NCBI GenBank assembly: GCA_002411015.1
Contig: DHPY01000054.1
Location: forward strand, 57,945-121,944
Direction of reading: 5' to 3'
Length of the DNA: 64,000 bases
Origin: Armatimonadetes bacterium UBA5352
Lineage (GTDB): Bacteria > Armatimonadota > Zipacnadia > Zipacnadales > UBA5352
In this document: positions 8,356 through 16,458 of the stretch, piece by piece
Layout: each line of letters opens with the position of its first letter
Numbering within the stretch: position 1 is the first letter of the stretch
The notes under the pieces: generated by a model
The model's database searches: none
Told to the model about the DNA's origin: nothing
Seen by the model: the letters and a program-made list of their open reading frames with translations, nothing else
Program-made: the position numbers and the translations under genes

Positions 8356-8384
8356 ACTGTAGCACGTTAGTCCGGAGCTGTCAA
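8356..8384 (-). promoter_or_regulatory. Sigma-70-type promoter of hsp20
   Basis: On the minus strand TTGACA (8384-8379), a 17-base spacer and TACAGT (8361-8356) make a near-consensus housekeeping promoter. Transcription should begin near 8349, giving a leader of about 55 bases. Confidence 0.7.
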
Positions 8385-8585
8385 GGGCGTTACATCAATG
8401 ATATCAAGTCGTTTGCGCCTGATGCTGTGGGTGTGCTCTCGCCGGTTCCGCAGCCCCACCAACAGGCTCTGTAACAGATCGGTCAGCCGGAGCGAAGAGG
8501 GGCACGAGCGGTACGGATCCTGCATTCCGGGCAGGTGCGTTTGCGGTCGGGCCGGATCTCTCTTGTGAGCCAGTTTCGTTTGAGG

Positions 8586-8615
8586 TTGACGCGGCGTGAC
8601 GAAATGATGTATACT
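8586..8615 (+). promoter_or_regulatory. Promoter for structured RNA and beta-barrel gene
   Basis: TTGACG (8586-8591), an 18-base spacer and TATACT (8610-8615). The predicted transcription start, near 8621-8623, falls exactly at the 5' strand of the closing stem of the structured RNA. Confidence 0.6.
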
Positions 8616-8620
8616 TCCAG

Positions 8621-8727
8621 GGTAGACTGGATGACTATACGCAAAGCATCGAAGGGCGGCGGAGAGTCGCCTGCGGTCGCATTACTATCGGTCTAGGCGG
8701 AACCTTTGCGTCGTCCGGTTGTCTACC
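8621..8727 (+). ncRNA. Structured leader or small RNA of unknown class
   Basis: The 107-base segment closes on itself. GGTAGAC (8621-8627) pairs with GTCTACC (8721-8727), GGATG (8629-8633) with CGTCC (8712-8716, one G-U), and ACGCAAAG (8639-8646) with CTTTGCGT (8704-8711). Inside, GGCGGC (8655-8660) pairs with GTCGCC (8666-8671, one G-U) around a GGAGA loop. It begins right after a good promoter and lies 83 bases before the ATG of the beta-barrel gene. It could be a riboswitch-like leader or a separate small RNA. It contains an ACGCAAAG stretch, as c-di-GMP-I aptamers do, but the rest of that consensus is absent. Confidence 0.5.
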
Positions 8728-8809
8728 AGTATGCAGGCGGCCCGGAAGAGGGCCGAAGAAGCACCCAGGAGGCTCTGAGACGGGGTAGCGTTGAGGCGCG
8801 GAGCACATC

Positions 8810-10984
8810 ATGCTCAGGGCAACGTCGATCACAACCTGGGCCGTGGCGGCAGGCATCGCGAGCCTGACACTCGCGACCTCCTTCGGTGCGTACGCGCAGA
8901 TCGATGATGGGCGTTTCTTCATCGAGAGCTTCGCCCGTGAGAGCGTGGCTGCGGACGGCACTGAGGGCGCAAACTCCCTCATCACGAACCCCAATGACTA
9001 CAACATAGACCTCACGCTCCCGTCAGGCCTGGCCCTGCACCGGTCGTTCGCGCGGTCGGAGGTGTCGAAGGAGGGTCTGGCGTTCGACACCGCGATCAAC
9101 GCGCTGACGAGTACCGGAGCTACGCTCACGCTCGGCGGCCGCACCTCCATGAGCTTCTCTCGTGAGGAGAAGGCCCTCACCGACGTCTTCGACCAGTTCC
9201 TCGAAGGCTCATCGGTCACCACGATGTCGCTGTCCCAGGGCTTCGGTGGCGGCAGCTCCTCTGGCGAGTTCACGCTCAAGCGCTCGATGCAGAGCGAGCA
9301 GTCGGCCGATACTGAGGAACTGCGGACGCTCATCCAGAGCATGGCCTTCAAGACGGGGCTCGGGGATGGTATGAGCCTCAGCGCGGGCTTCACGAGCCGC
9401 GAATCGCAGGAATCGGCTACTCGGCTGCAGGAGACGGGCTACAACGCGGACCTGAAGATGGCACTCTCGGGCGGTGAGGGAGTGGCGCACTACGACTACC
9501 TGCAGCGGCTCGTTGAGGGCCAGGGCACACAGAAGCGGCAACTCGACCTGGTGGCGCCTTTTGCGATCGAGGGCGGAACGCTCACCGCGGAGCATCACCT
9601 GAAAGAGACCATAACCGACCGTACCGAGCAGATAGACCGCGAGACGAAACTCGTGGTTCCGCTCAGCCTGGTGCTCGACGGCGCTACGGCCAGCTACGTG
9701 TCGATTGTGAAGATTCGCAACGACAACCGCGATGAGAAGAACACGCTGACCTTCATGACGCCATTTGACGTCTTCGGCCATGCCGCGACCTTTGAGCATA
9801 TCCAGACCGAGACGATCAAGAACGAGGATGTCACGGACGAGCGCGTCATGCGTCTGGCCGCCGATTTCGATGGCAGCAAGGGCATCGTCGAGCACACATC
9901 GGTGGTGGAGTCCTCCGGTGAGGACCTCGAGCACCGGGCCCGGCTGCGGATGCAGACGCCCAATATCGACCTGACCGACTGGATGAGTCTGACGGCGCAG
10001 CAGGTTCGCGATGAGGTGGAGGGAGATGAGACCTCCCGCGTGTCCCGCGTTGACCTGAGCTTCGCGCTGATAGATCCGCTGGAGATCAAGGCCATCTACA
10101 CGCGCCATGAAGAGCCCGGCAAGCCCGCGCGTGACGATCACGACATCCGCACCGTGCTGGCGATCTCAGACACCGCCATGCTCAAGGGCGGGATCGAGGA
10201 GACTGCGAAGGCGGACGGCTCGCCTTCGATCGTCCGCCACCTCGAGTTGACGAAGAAGGCCGGCAACGATCTCGACGTGCGGGTCGGGTACACTTCGTTC
10301 GGGGCGCAGTTCGCTGAGGCAGGCGGCGACATGCTCGCTCAACTCAACTACGGCGACCCGAAGGAACTCGGCATCTCCGCCTTCTACACTGAGTTCGACG
10401 ACAAGAAGCTCAAGCCGCTTGACGAGCCAACGACAACGATCGAACTGCGCGCCGGTGATCCCGCCGAGATCGGCTTCCGTGCCGCCTTCTCCGACCAGGC
10501 CGGACGGCCGGAGCCGGAGCGCTCGCTTGGCCTCGCAACAGAGGTGATGGGTGGCGCGCTGAAGTTCGACTACATCCGCAACCCGCTCGACCCGAGCGGC
10601 AAGACGGTCATGCTCTCCGATGTCTATGAGCTTGGCTTCAAGCGCCAGGTGATGGGCAGCGTCGCGCTCGACCTTGGCTACCGCTACTTCGTCCCGCGGG
10701 CGGGGGAGGCGCTGGATAACGACCAGTACTTCCGCCTGCAGCTTGACGGCGGCTCGCCCGAGAAGGGCGGTCAGATCGCGCTCAAGTACGTGTCGGGGCA
10801 GTTCGTCCCCTACCCGAAGAACGGGCAGCCTCCGGCTTCGCTGCTCGATCTGACCTACGAGAAGCGCTGGCCAGACAACGCAGGTCGGCTGACGCTTTCC
10901 CTCGAGCGCGAGGAGGCCCCGGACCTCTCCGTCGGGGTGGACGACACCTTCGAGGCTGAGGTGAAGTACGAGGCGGTCTTCTAA
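8810..10984 (+). CDS. Putative outer-membrane beta-barrel protein
   Basis: A 724-residue protein with an N-terminal signal peptide ending near residue 29 (TLATSFGAYAQ). From about residue 45 it is a long series of amphipathic beta-strands with alternating polar and hydrophobic residues. It ends in FEAEVKYEAVF, which fits the C-terminal aromatic beta-signal recognised by the BAM machinery. It has no known domain that I recognise and no transmembrane helices. The first ATG at 8810 has GGAG nearby. It is followed by a hairpin terminator, so it is probably monocistronic under the promoter and structured leader at 8586-8727. A role as a porin or surface barrel is inference from architecture only. 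Confidence 0.6.
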   Translation: MLRATSITTWAVAAGIASLTLATSFGAYAQIDDGRFFIESFARESVAADGTEGANSLITNPNDYNIDLTLPSGLALHRSFARSEVSKEGLAFDTAINALTSTGATLTLGGRTSMSFSREEKALTDVFDQFLEGSSVTTMSLSQGFGGGSSSGEFTLKRSMQSEQSADTEELRTLIQSMAFKTGLGDGMSLSAGFTSRESQESATRLQETGYNADLKMALSGGEGVAHYDYLQRLVEGQGTQKRQLDLVAPFAIEGGTLTAEHHLKETITDRTEQIDRETKLVVPLSLVLDGATASYVSIVKIRNDNRDEKNTLTFMTPFDVFGHAATFEHIQTETIKNEDVTDERVMRLAADFDGSKGIVEHTSVVESSGEDLEHRARLRMQTPNIDLTDWMSLTAQQVRDEVEGDETSRVSRVDLSFALIDPLEIKAIYTRHEEPGKPARDDHDIRTVLAISDTAMLKGGIEETAKADGSPSIVRHLELTKKAGNDLDVRVGYTSFGAQFAEAGGDMLAQLNYGDPKELGISAFYTEFDDKKLKPLDEPTTTIELRAGDPAEIGFRAAFSDQAGRPEPERSLGLATEVMGGALKFDYIRNPLDPSGKTVMLSDVYELGFKRQVMGSVALDLGYRYFVPRAGEALDNDQYFRLQLDGGSPEKGGQIALKYVSGQFVPYPKNGQPPASLLDLTYEKRWPDNAGRLTLSLEREEAPDLSVGVDDTFEAEVKYEAVF

Positions 10985-11009
10985 CGATCGACTGATGTGA
11001 GGCACCAAT

Positions 11010-11036
11010 GCGGGCCCGGCACTACCCCGGGCCCGC
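11010..11036 (+). terminator. Hairpin terminator after the beta-barrel gene
   Basis: A perfect 10-bp GC stem (GCGGGCCCGG with CCGGGCCCGC) and a 7-base loop, followed by TTCGGTCTGT. It separates the beta-barrel gene from the kinase gene. Confidence 0.65.
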
Positions 11037-11140
11037 TTCGGTCTGTACGGGGCACAATCGTCGGAGGATTCTGGCAGCCGACCGCGCATCTAGGCGGTGT
11101 CCCTCATTGGCGCACGCGCGCATGCAGAGGAGGACGCTGC

Positions 11141-13414
11141 GTGGAGTTCGAGCTTCGCCATCGAATTGACGAGCAGTACACCGTACTGGAGAGATTCCGG
11201 GGCGGCATGAGCGTGGTCTACATCGTCCTCGACGACTTCTCGCAGAAGCGCTTCGCGGTGAAGACGGTCAAGGCGGAGATGCTTGAGGACCGCGCGTCGG
11301 TCGATCGCTTCGCGCAGGAAGCCCGCACCTGGATGAACCTCGGCCGGCATGAGCATATCGTGCAGGCGATCATCTACCGGGAGATCAAGGGGCAGCCGTT
11401 CCTCTTCCTCGAGTATGTTGATGGCGCGAGCATGGGCGACCTGATCGACACGGAGGACCGCCTCTTCCCGCCGCAGGTCGTGGAGTATGCGCTTCAGGCG
11501 TGCGAAGGGATGGCCTACGTGCACAACGCGGAGATCGGCCCCGGAGATATGGGCGTGATCCACCGCGACCTCAAGCCCGCGAACATCATGATCGACCGCC
11601 GCGGCCAGGTAAAGATCACCGACTTTGGACTGGCCAAGCTGCACGGCATGTCAACGCGTCTGACGGACGCCGGGATCGGCCTCGGGACGTACGTCTACAT
11701 GCCGCCCGAGCAGTTCCTCGATGCATCCTCAGCGGATCGCACCTCCGACATCTACTCCTTCGGCGTGGTGCTCTACCGGGCGCTCACAGGTCACTATCCG
11801 GTCCGCGGCGACAGCGTCGGCAAGCTGATTCACAACATCCTGGAGGGCACGCCGCGCCGGCTTCGCGAGCACCTGCCTGAGCTTCCGCAGGCGCTGGATG
11901 ACATAGTCATGCGCTGTCTTGCGAAGCGCCGCGCGGATCGTTTCACCGACTTCTCGCAACTGCAGCAGGCACTTGAGGCCGTCCGCAACGAGGTCGAGGA
12001 GCAGTCTGGCGGCGGCGACGTGCTCCACTGCGATGTGTGCGGCTACCGCACCACTCACAACTATCTCGCCTGCCCTGTCTGCGCTGCGGCCATGCGACAG
12101 GAGGCTCAATTGTCGTCGGCCTCTGCGGAGCCCGCGCACCCCGAACCAGGACCGCTCAGCTCCACTACATCCGAGCAGACGGAGCGCTCGACGTCGCTCC
12201 TGCGGGCGGCACTGGAGCAACGCGCGGCAGGCAGTCTGCGGGCGGCGCTTGACCTGCTCCGGCAGGCGCTGGATGCGCGGCCTGATTTCCCGGAGGCGCG
12301 AGAGGTGCTCGATGAGGTAGCGCTTGAGCATGCTCGCAGCAAGGCGGACAGTCGCCACGCCGTCTACAACTGGCCGATGTTCCGGGGGAATATCACCCGC
12401 TCGGGCTACACGCCCGAGGTCGTGGTGCCGCCGCTGGTCCGCCGCTGGCAGTTCGAGATCGGCTCGTGGGTGCTTAGCTCGCCAAGCGTCTCGAATGGCA
12501 TGGTCTACGTTGGTGCGCGCACCGAACGACCCGGTAGTGTCGGCCGCCTCTGCGCACTGAGCGCCCGTCGTGGGGAGCTGATCTGGGAGTTCGGCACGAG
12601 CTACGAGATCAACCACGGGCCAGCCGTGGTGCGCGGCGAGAGGCTCTACGTCGGCGCGCACCGGCAGCTCCTCTGCCTCGATGCGCGCACAGGCGAGCGC
12701 CTCTGGGGCTTCATGGCCGATGACCTGGTCGAGACCAGCCCCGGCGCCACCGCGTCCCGCCTCTACTTCGCCGATGCCTCAGGCACCGTCTACTGTCTCT
12801 CGCCCGATGACCGGCGCCTGCTGTGGAAGGCCCCGACAGGGATGCCCGTCTTCTCCTCGCCGGCGATCTGGCACGGCGCTGTCTACTTCGGCTCCAGCGA
12901 CTACCTTGTGCGCTCCCTCAACGCCGACACCGGAGAGACCAACTGGGAGTTCCCCACCGGCAGCGAGGTCATCAGCACGCCGGTCATCGCCGAGGGCCTC
13001 GCCTACGTAGGCTCCTGCGACCATCGGCTCTATGCCCTCGATGCCGCTACGGGCGCCAAGCGCTGGGAGTTTCAGGCCGCTGAGGAGATTCATGGCTCCC
13101 CTGCACTCTTCGAGGACCAGGTCATCTTCGGCTCGCGCGACGGGCGCATCTACTGCGTGGACCGCTGCACCGGCAGACGGCGCTGGCACTTCGAGACCGG
13201 CGACTGGGTGAACTCCTCGCCCGCGATCAGCGGTGGTACGGTCTACTGCGGCTCGCATGATCACACGCTCTACGCGCTGGAGATAGACAGCGGGGTCTGC
13301 GTCTGGAAGTTCGCGACCGGCGGCGAGATCGCGTCGTCACCGGCGGTGTCGCACGGGGCGGTGTACGTTGGCAGTAACGATGGGAGCGTCTACTGCTTCC
13401 GTTCGCGGGGGTAG
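11141..13414 (+). CDS. Ser/Thr protein kinase with zinc ribbon and PQQ-type propeller
   Basis: From GTG 11141, which has GAGGAGG seven bases upstream, the protein is 757 residues; a longer frame from 10997 lacks support. The kinase domain (about 15-285) shows a Gly-rich loop (FRGGMSVVY), the ATP-binding Lys in FAVKTVK (Lys41), HRDLKPANI, DFGLAK and a PPEQF activation end. A four-Cys zinc ribbon (CDVCGYR...CPVC) follows near 300. Next comes a short TPR-like helix pair near 350-395 (GSLRAALDLLRQALDARPDF), then a C-terminal PQQ/BamB-like propeller from about 405 with repeated WxF, SSP and VYVGS units. No transmembrane segment separates kinase and propeller, so the whole protein seems cytoplasmic. 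The start chosen leaves no signal peptide. Confidence 0.88.
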   Translation: MEFELRHRIDEQYTVLERFRGGMSVVYIVLDDFSQKRFAVKTVKAEMLEDRASVDRFAQEARTWMNLGRHEHIVQAIIYREIKGQPFLFLEYVDGASMGDLIDTEDRLFPPQVVEYALQACEGMAYVHNAEIGPGDMGVIHRDLKPANIMIDRRGQVKITDFGLAKLHGMSTRLTDAGIGLGTYVYMPPEQFLDASSADRTSDIYSFGVVLYRALTGHYPVRGDSVGKLIHNILEGTPRRLREHLPELPQALDDIVMRCLAKRRADRFTDFSQLQQALEAVRNEVEEQSGGGDVLHCDVCGYRTTHNYLACPVCAAAMRQEAQLSSASAEPAHPEPGPLSSTTSEQTERSTSLLRAALEQRAAGSLRAALDLLRQALDARPDFPEAREVLDEVALEHARSKADSRHAVYNWPMFRGNITRSGYTPEVVVPPLVRRWQFEIGSWVLSSPSVSNGMVYVGARTERPGSVGRLCALSARRGELIWEFGTSYEINHGPAVVRGERLYVGAHRQLLCLDARTGERLWGFMADDLVETSPGATASRLYFADASGTVYCLSPDDRRLLWKAPTGMPVFSSPAIWHGAVYFGSSDYLVRSLNADTGETNWEFPTGSEVISTPVIAEGLAYVGSCDHRLYALDAATGAKRWEFQAAEEIHGSPALFEDQVIFGSRDGRIYCVDRCTGRRRWHFETGDWVNSSPAISGGTVYCGSHDHTLYALEIDSGVCVWKFATGGEIASSPAVSHGAVYVGSNDGSVYCFRSRG

Positions 13415-14121
13415 CAGGCAGGCATCACGCGAAGTGGCGGGCGATGATCTCGACCGCGCGTCCCACGCCATCCTCGGCCCGGATCCGCTCTCCAGGCGCC
13501 TTGGCCCGCGCCACGGAAGGGGAATGCGAATGCGCGCGGGAAGAGGTAGCGAGGAAGCAGGCGATACCATCCACGACGACTCCGCCCCGGGCGATGTGCT
13601 CCGGCCCGCACGGTGAGTCGTCGGCGTTGTGAATGATCGGCGTGCCCGTGGCCGGGGCCGGTCTCCCGAGCTTCGGCAGCCGCAACTGACGGATGAAGCA
13701 AGTACAGGAGTATGGCTAACACACTCTGCGATCGCTTGCCTCCGGCGCCAATCAGCACGAACTACCTATGCACGCAGAGGTCTGAGCTCCCTCAAACACC
13801 TATCGGGTGACGCCAAGCTGATTCATGCTCTGAAGGCGTCCCACATGGCCTTCATGCTCCAGTAGGTCGTACCATCTTCGCGCCAGTGGATAGAGACGTG
13901 CCTCTACAGTCTCGACGTTCGGCAGATGCTATTGCAGCCACTCACCTGATGACACAGTGCGCGATCTCCCGCTAACCAGAGCTCCCTTCGCTCATGCGCG
14001 CTACGCGCAGCTCCGTGACCCGCATCCGGGTGTGCCTGAGCTATTGACAGGTGACTGAGAACCTCTCCAGGGCGAGACGCAGTCTGCCATCGCTGATCTC
14101 GAACACCCGAACTCAACCTCC
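13415..14121. other. Gene-poor region, possible degraded coding remnants
   Basis: About 700 bases without a convincing gene. On the minus strand, 13425-13685 encodes an 86-residue frame with a protein-like end (DGVGRAVEIIARHFA) that faintly recalls the C-terminus of HAD-type phosphatases. It has only a TTG start and no ribosome site, so it is at most a remnant. From about 13690 to 14100 base composition is less GC-rich than its surroundings and all frames are interrupted. No RNA gene or repeat was recognised. Confidence 0.4.
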
Positions 14122-15039
14122 TCAGGAAGCTGCCGGCACACGCCCCTGAAGCCCGAACAGCGCGATCGAGTTCTCCGCCGCGATGCGCGATATGTCCTGG
14201 TCGCCGCAGCCGGACTCGCGCAGGAAGCTCTCGAGGCTCGCGACCGTGCAAGGATACGGGTTCTCATCCGCGCTCTCGTGCGGGAAGAGGATACCGTAGG
14301 GCGGGAAGGGTGGCTGGCCGCGCGCGATCCAGTCCGTCCCGACGATCAGCCGCTCGGCCCCGAGGCGCTCAACCGCCGCCCGCACCCACTCGCGCGTGTT
14401 GAAGTCGCGGATCTCCAGCCACAGGTTCCTGCCGCCCATCTCGAAGTAGACCTGCGCGGCGGTGATGTGCGTGTAGGAGTTGCGGCCACCAATCGCGTGC
14501 GCGGCGATGATCTGCGCCTCGGGCGCCATCCGCGCCAGCGAGATCGTCTGCCGCATCTGCTCGCCATCCTGCTGGCCGGCGGTGGAGACGTGGCACTGCA
14601 CCGGCACGCCGAACTCACCGGCCTTGCGCGCGATCTTCACCATCGCCTGCGAGTCAAGCTCGAAGCCCATCGAGTAGCCCAGCACCTCGCCGACCTGGAC
14701 GAAGCCATGCTCGCCGGCGTAGAGTTCGATCGCCTCGAGCGACTCCTCGAGCGCCGCGGGATGGACCGCGATCGAGCCGAAGACGCGCCCCGACGGAGCC
14801 TCCTGCACGAGGCCAAGCTGGCCTTCGTTGGCCCACGGGATGCCCCGGGCGGGGTCGGCGGTGATCGCGCGGATGCCGGGGAACGAGTAGCTGATGATCC
14901 ACACGAGCCGCGCCAGGTCGGCGTCCATCACGCGCATGATGTCGTCCACGCTGAAGTCGCGCGGGCTCTGTCCGTCCTCGCTCCAGCCCCGGACGTGAAT
15001 GTGCGAGTCGATCCAGAGGCGCCTGCCATCGACAATCAT
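14122..15039 (-). CDS. Amidohydrolase-type metal-dependent hydrolase
   Basis: A 305-residue TIM-barrel protein. DSHIHVRGW near residue 11 gives the HxH metal motif, QCHVSTAG near 165 and IIAAHAIGG near 195 give the further His ligands, and LIVGTDW near 245 gives the catalytic Asp, as in the amidohydrolase-related (Amidohydro_2) family. Members decarboxylate or hydrolyse small acids and lactones. Its start codon overlaps the stop of the upstream AAC(3)-like gene by four bases (ATGA), so the two are translationally coupled. Substrate unknown. Confidence 0.8.
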   Translation of the reverse strand: MIVDGRRLWIDSHIHVRGWSEDGQSPRDFSVDDIMRVMDADLARLVWIISYSFPGIRAITADPARGIPWANEGQLGLVQEAPSGRVFGSIAVHPAALEESLEAIELYAGEHGFVQVGEVLGYSMGFELDSQAMVKIARKAGEFGVPVQCHVSTAGQQDGEQMRQTISLARMAPEAQIIAAHAIGGRNSYTHITAAQVYFEMGGRNLWLEIRDFNTREWVRAAVERLGAERLIVGTDWIARGQPPFPPYGILFPHESADENPYPCTVASLESFLRESGCGDQDISRIAAENSIALFGLQGRVPAAS

Positions 15040-15869
15040 TGTGATTGCTCCTTCGCCGCCTTCGCCCGCTTCAGCCAGTCGAGGAAGCTCGTCTCGAGGA
15101 ACCAGTCGGGCTCGTGGCGCAGCTTCTCAAGCACCACGTCCACGTTGATCCTCGCGCGGGTGGCGCGGAGGGTCGCGTCGCCGATCTCCGCGTAGCGCAT
15201 CGCGTGGCGCTCGATCAGCCACTCCTCAACAAGCGCGAAGGCGAAGTTCGGCCAGACGCCGTCGCGGCGCCAGTCGCGGAGCTCGGCGGCAAGCTCCTCG
15301 CGCTGATCCTCCGCGATCTCCGCGACCACCGAGCGGATGAACTCCGCCTGCGCGAAGTGCGCGAGGGTGTCGCAGGAGGTGCTGGTGCCGAGGAAGAGGT
15401 AGTGCGCGTCGAGGTCGTAGAGCTTCTGCCAGGGGCTGCCGATGCCGAAGGCTGCGGGGCCCCATGGGCTGGGGCGGCCGTGGGCGAGGTCGTGCCCGGC
15501 GGTGATCTCCGCCGCTCGCGCGCCGATGGCGGCGACGGAGTGTGTCGGGTGATCGCTTCGGATGGCACCTCGATAGAGCCGCCCGGCCTCGGTGACGGCG
15601 CCGACGTCCGAGGGCGAGCGCTCGATGTCCCAGGTCTCGAAGCGCCGCTCCTTGTCGCGCTGGCAGAGGGTCGGGAGGACGAGGGTGCCGGAATCCGGGT
15701 CGAGCACGTTGAGGAACGCCTCGATCACCGCGACCGGGCCGCCCTCGACCCATCCCATGGAGGAGAGGGAGCTATGGACCAGCGCCACATCGCCCGCCTG
15801 GAGCCCGACGCCACGAAGTCCGCGCTCAATATCGTCCCGGGTGACGGTGGTCTGCCTGTTCGCAGTCAT
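15036..15869 (-). CDS. AAC(3)-family acetyltransferase-like protein
   Basis: A 277-residue protein matching the aminoglycoside 3-N-acetyltransferase (Antibiotic_NAT) family: ALVHSSLSSMGWVEGG near residue 30, TLVLPTLC near 62, RSDHPTHSVAAIG near 105, SPWGPAAFGIGSP near 135 and LFLGTSTSCDTL near 155. In this family the conserved His-Thr-His-Ser region binds acetyl-CoA and the amine. Most chromosomal members are not proven resistance enzymes, and the coupling to an amidohydrolase suggests a metabolic acyl transfer. It heads a two-gene minus-strand operon; no clear ribosome site is seen. Confidence 0.82.
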   Translation of the reverse strand: MTANRQTTVTRDDIERGLRGVGLQAGDVALVHSSLSSMGWVEGGPVAVIEAFLNVLDPDSGTLVLPTLCQRDKERRFETWDIERSPSDVGAVTEAGRLYRGAIRSDHPTHSVAAIGARAAEITAGHDLAHGRPSPWGPAAFGIGSPWQKLYDLDAHYLFLGTSTSCDTLAHFAQAEFIRSVVAEIAEDQREELAAELRDWRRDGVWPNFAFALVEEWLIERHAMRYAEIGDATLRATRARINVDVVLEKLRHEPDWFLETSFLDWLKRAKAAKEQSQ

Positions 15870-16256
15870 AGTGATGGGGGAGTTCGACAGCTAGGGGGAG
15901 AGGCCTTCCTCGCCTGCCGCGGTTGCCGTGCCGTTTTGGAGGCGGGCTACGCCCCTTCCTGGCCGTTTGCCGCACGCTGTTCGCCCAGCCGTATGGAGCG
16001 GAGGGGCTTCAGCCGCTCCCGAAGATAAGCCGGAAACGTGGCGGATACGTGGGAGCCGCTAAAGCGCCTCCCCTCCAGAACGGCAACAACGGCCGCTCCC
16101 GGAGACCTTCGGTCTCACGACCCCCTCGCCTCTTGCGCGGCAAACGACGCTGCGCCGGCGGAAGAGGGGGAGGAACGGCGGCAGGCAGGCACTCATCTTC
16201 CGGAATCGGGGCCAGTCGCTCAGAGAGGGCTTCCGTAGGTGCAGCGGACGCTCAGA
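15870..16256. other. Intergenic region, no gene recognised
   Basis: About 390 bases of GC-rich, Arg/Pro-biased sequence with only shadow frames. It runs from the promoter side of the AAC(3)-like gene to a palindromic repeat element at 16257. No RNA gene or coding signal was identified. Confidence 0.45.
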
Positions 16257-16355
16257 TTAAGTAGGTGGGGCGCCCGCGCCCCACCAGATCCGGCGCGCAA
16301 ATTGGCCTTGGCAAATGTCGCCTGGTGTGCGGGCGAGGGCGCCCGCACTACCTAA
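16257..16355. repeat. Short palindromic repeat element (MITE/REP-like)
   Basis: A 99-base unit with imperfect terminal inverted repeats (TTAAGTAG at 16257 and the reverse complement of CTACCTAA at 16355). Each end carries a perfect 9-bp hairpin with a 4-base loop: GGTGGGGCG/CGCCCCACC (16264-16285) and GTGCGGGCG/CGCCCGCAC (16327-16348). The unlike hairpins flank about 40 bases of less GC-rich sequence containing TTGGCCTTGGCAAATG. Such double-hairpin units are typical of dispersed non-coding repeats moved by a transposase acting in trans. There is no open frame inside. Confidence 0.6.
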
Positions 16356-16458
16356 CCTCGAAAATGCCTCCGAGCAGATGGACCCACCACGATTCTGGAG
16401 TATGAATATGCCTGCCCCACGGGAAGCGCGCCGTCGACCGTCATCTCATAGCCGTCAA

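Noticed and set aside
8339..8384. CIRCE or HAIR heat-shock element at hsp20
   Set aside because: The inverted repeat CTCGTG-TTT-CACGAG has neither the TTAGCACTC half-site nor the 7-base-spaced HAIR pattern.
8621..8727. Possible c-di-GMP-I (GEMM) riboswitch because of ACGCAAAG
   Set aside because: The GNRA tetraloop hairpin and the GGGCAAA and CCTA segments of the GEMM consensus are absent, and here ACGCAAAG pairs in a long helix instead of forming the aptamer core.
13425..13685. Small minus-strand gene with an HAD-like C-terminus
   Set aside because: Only a TTG start, no ribosome site and no full motif; kept as a possible remnant in the region entry.
15036..15869. Mobile aminoglycoside-resistance gene
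   Set aside because: No integron, insertion sequence or plasmid signal surrounds it, and it is coupled to an amidohydrolase, so it is treated as a chromosomal AAC(3)-family homolog.
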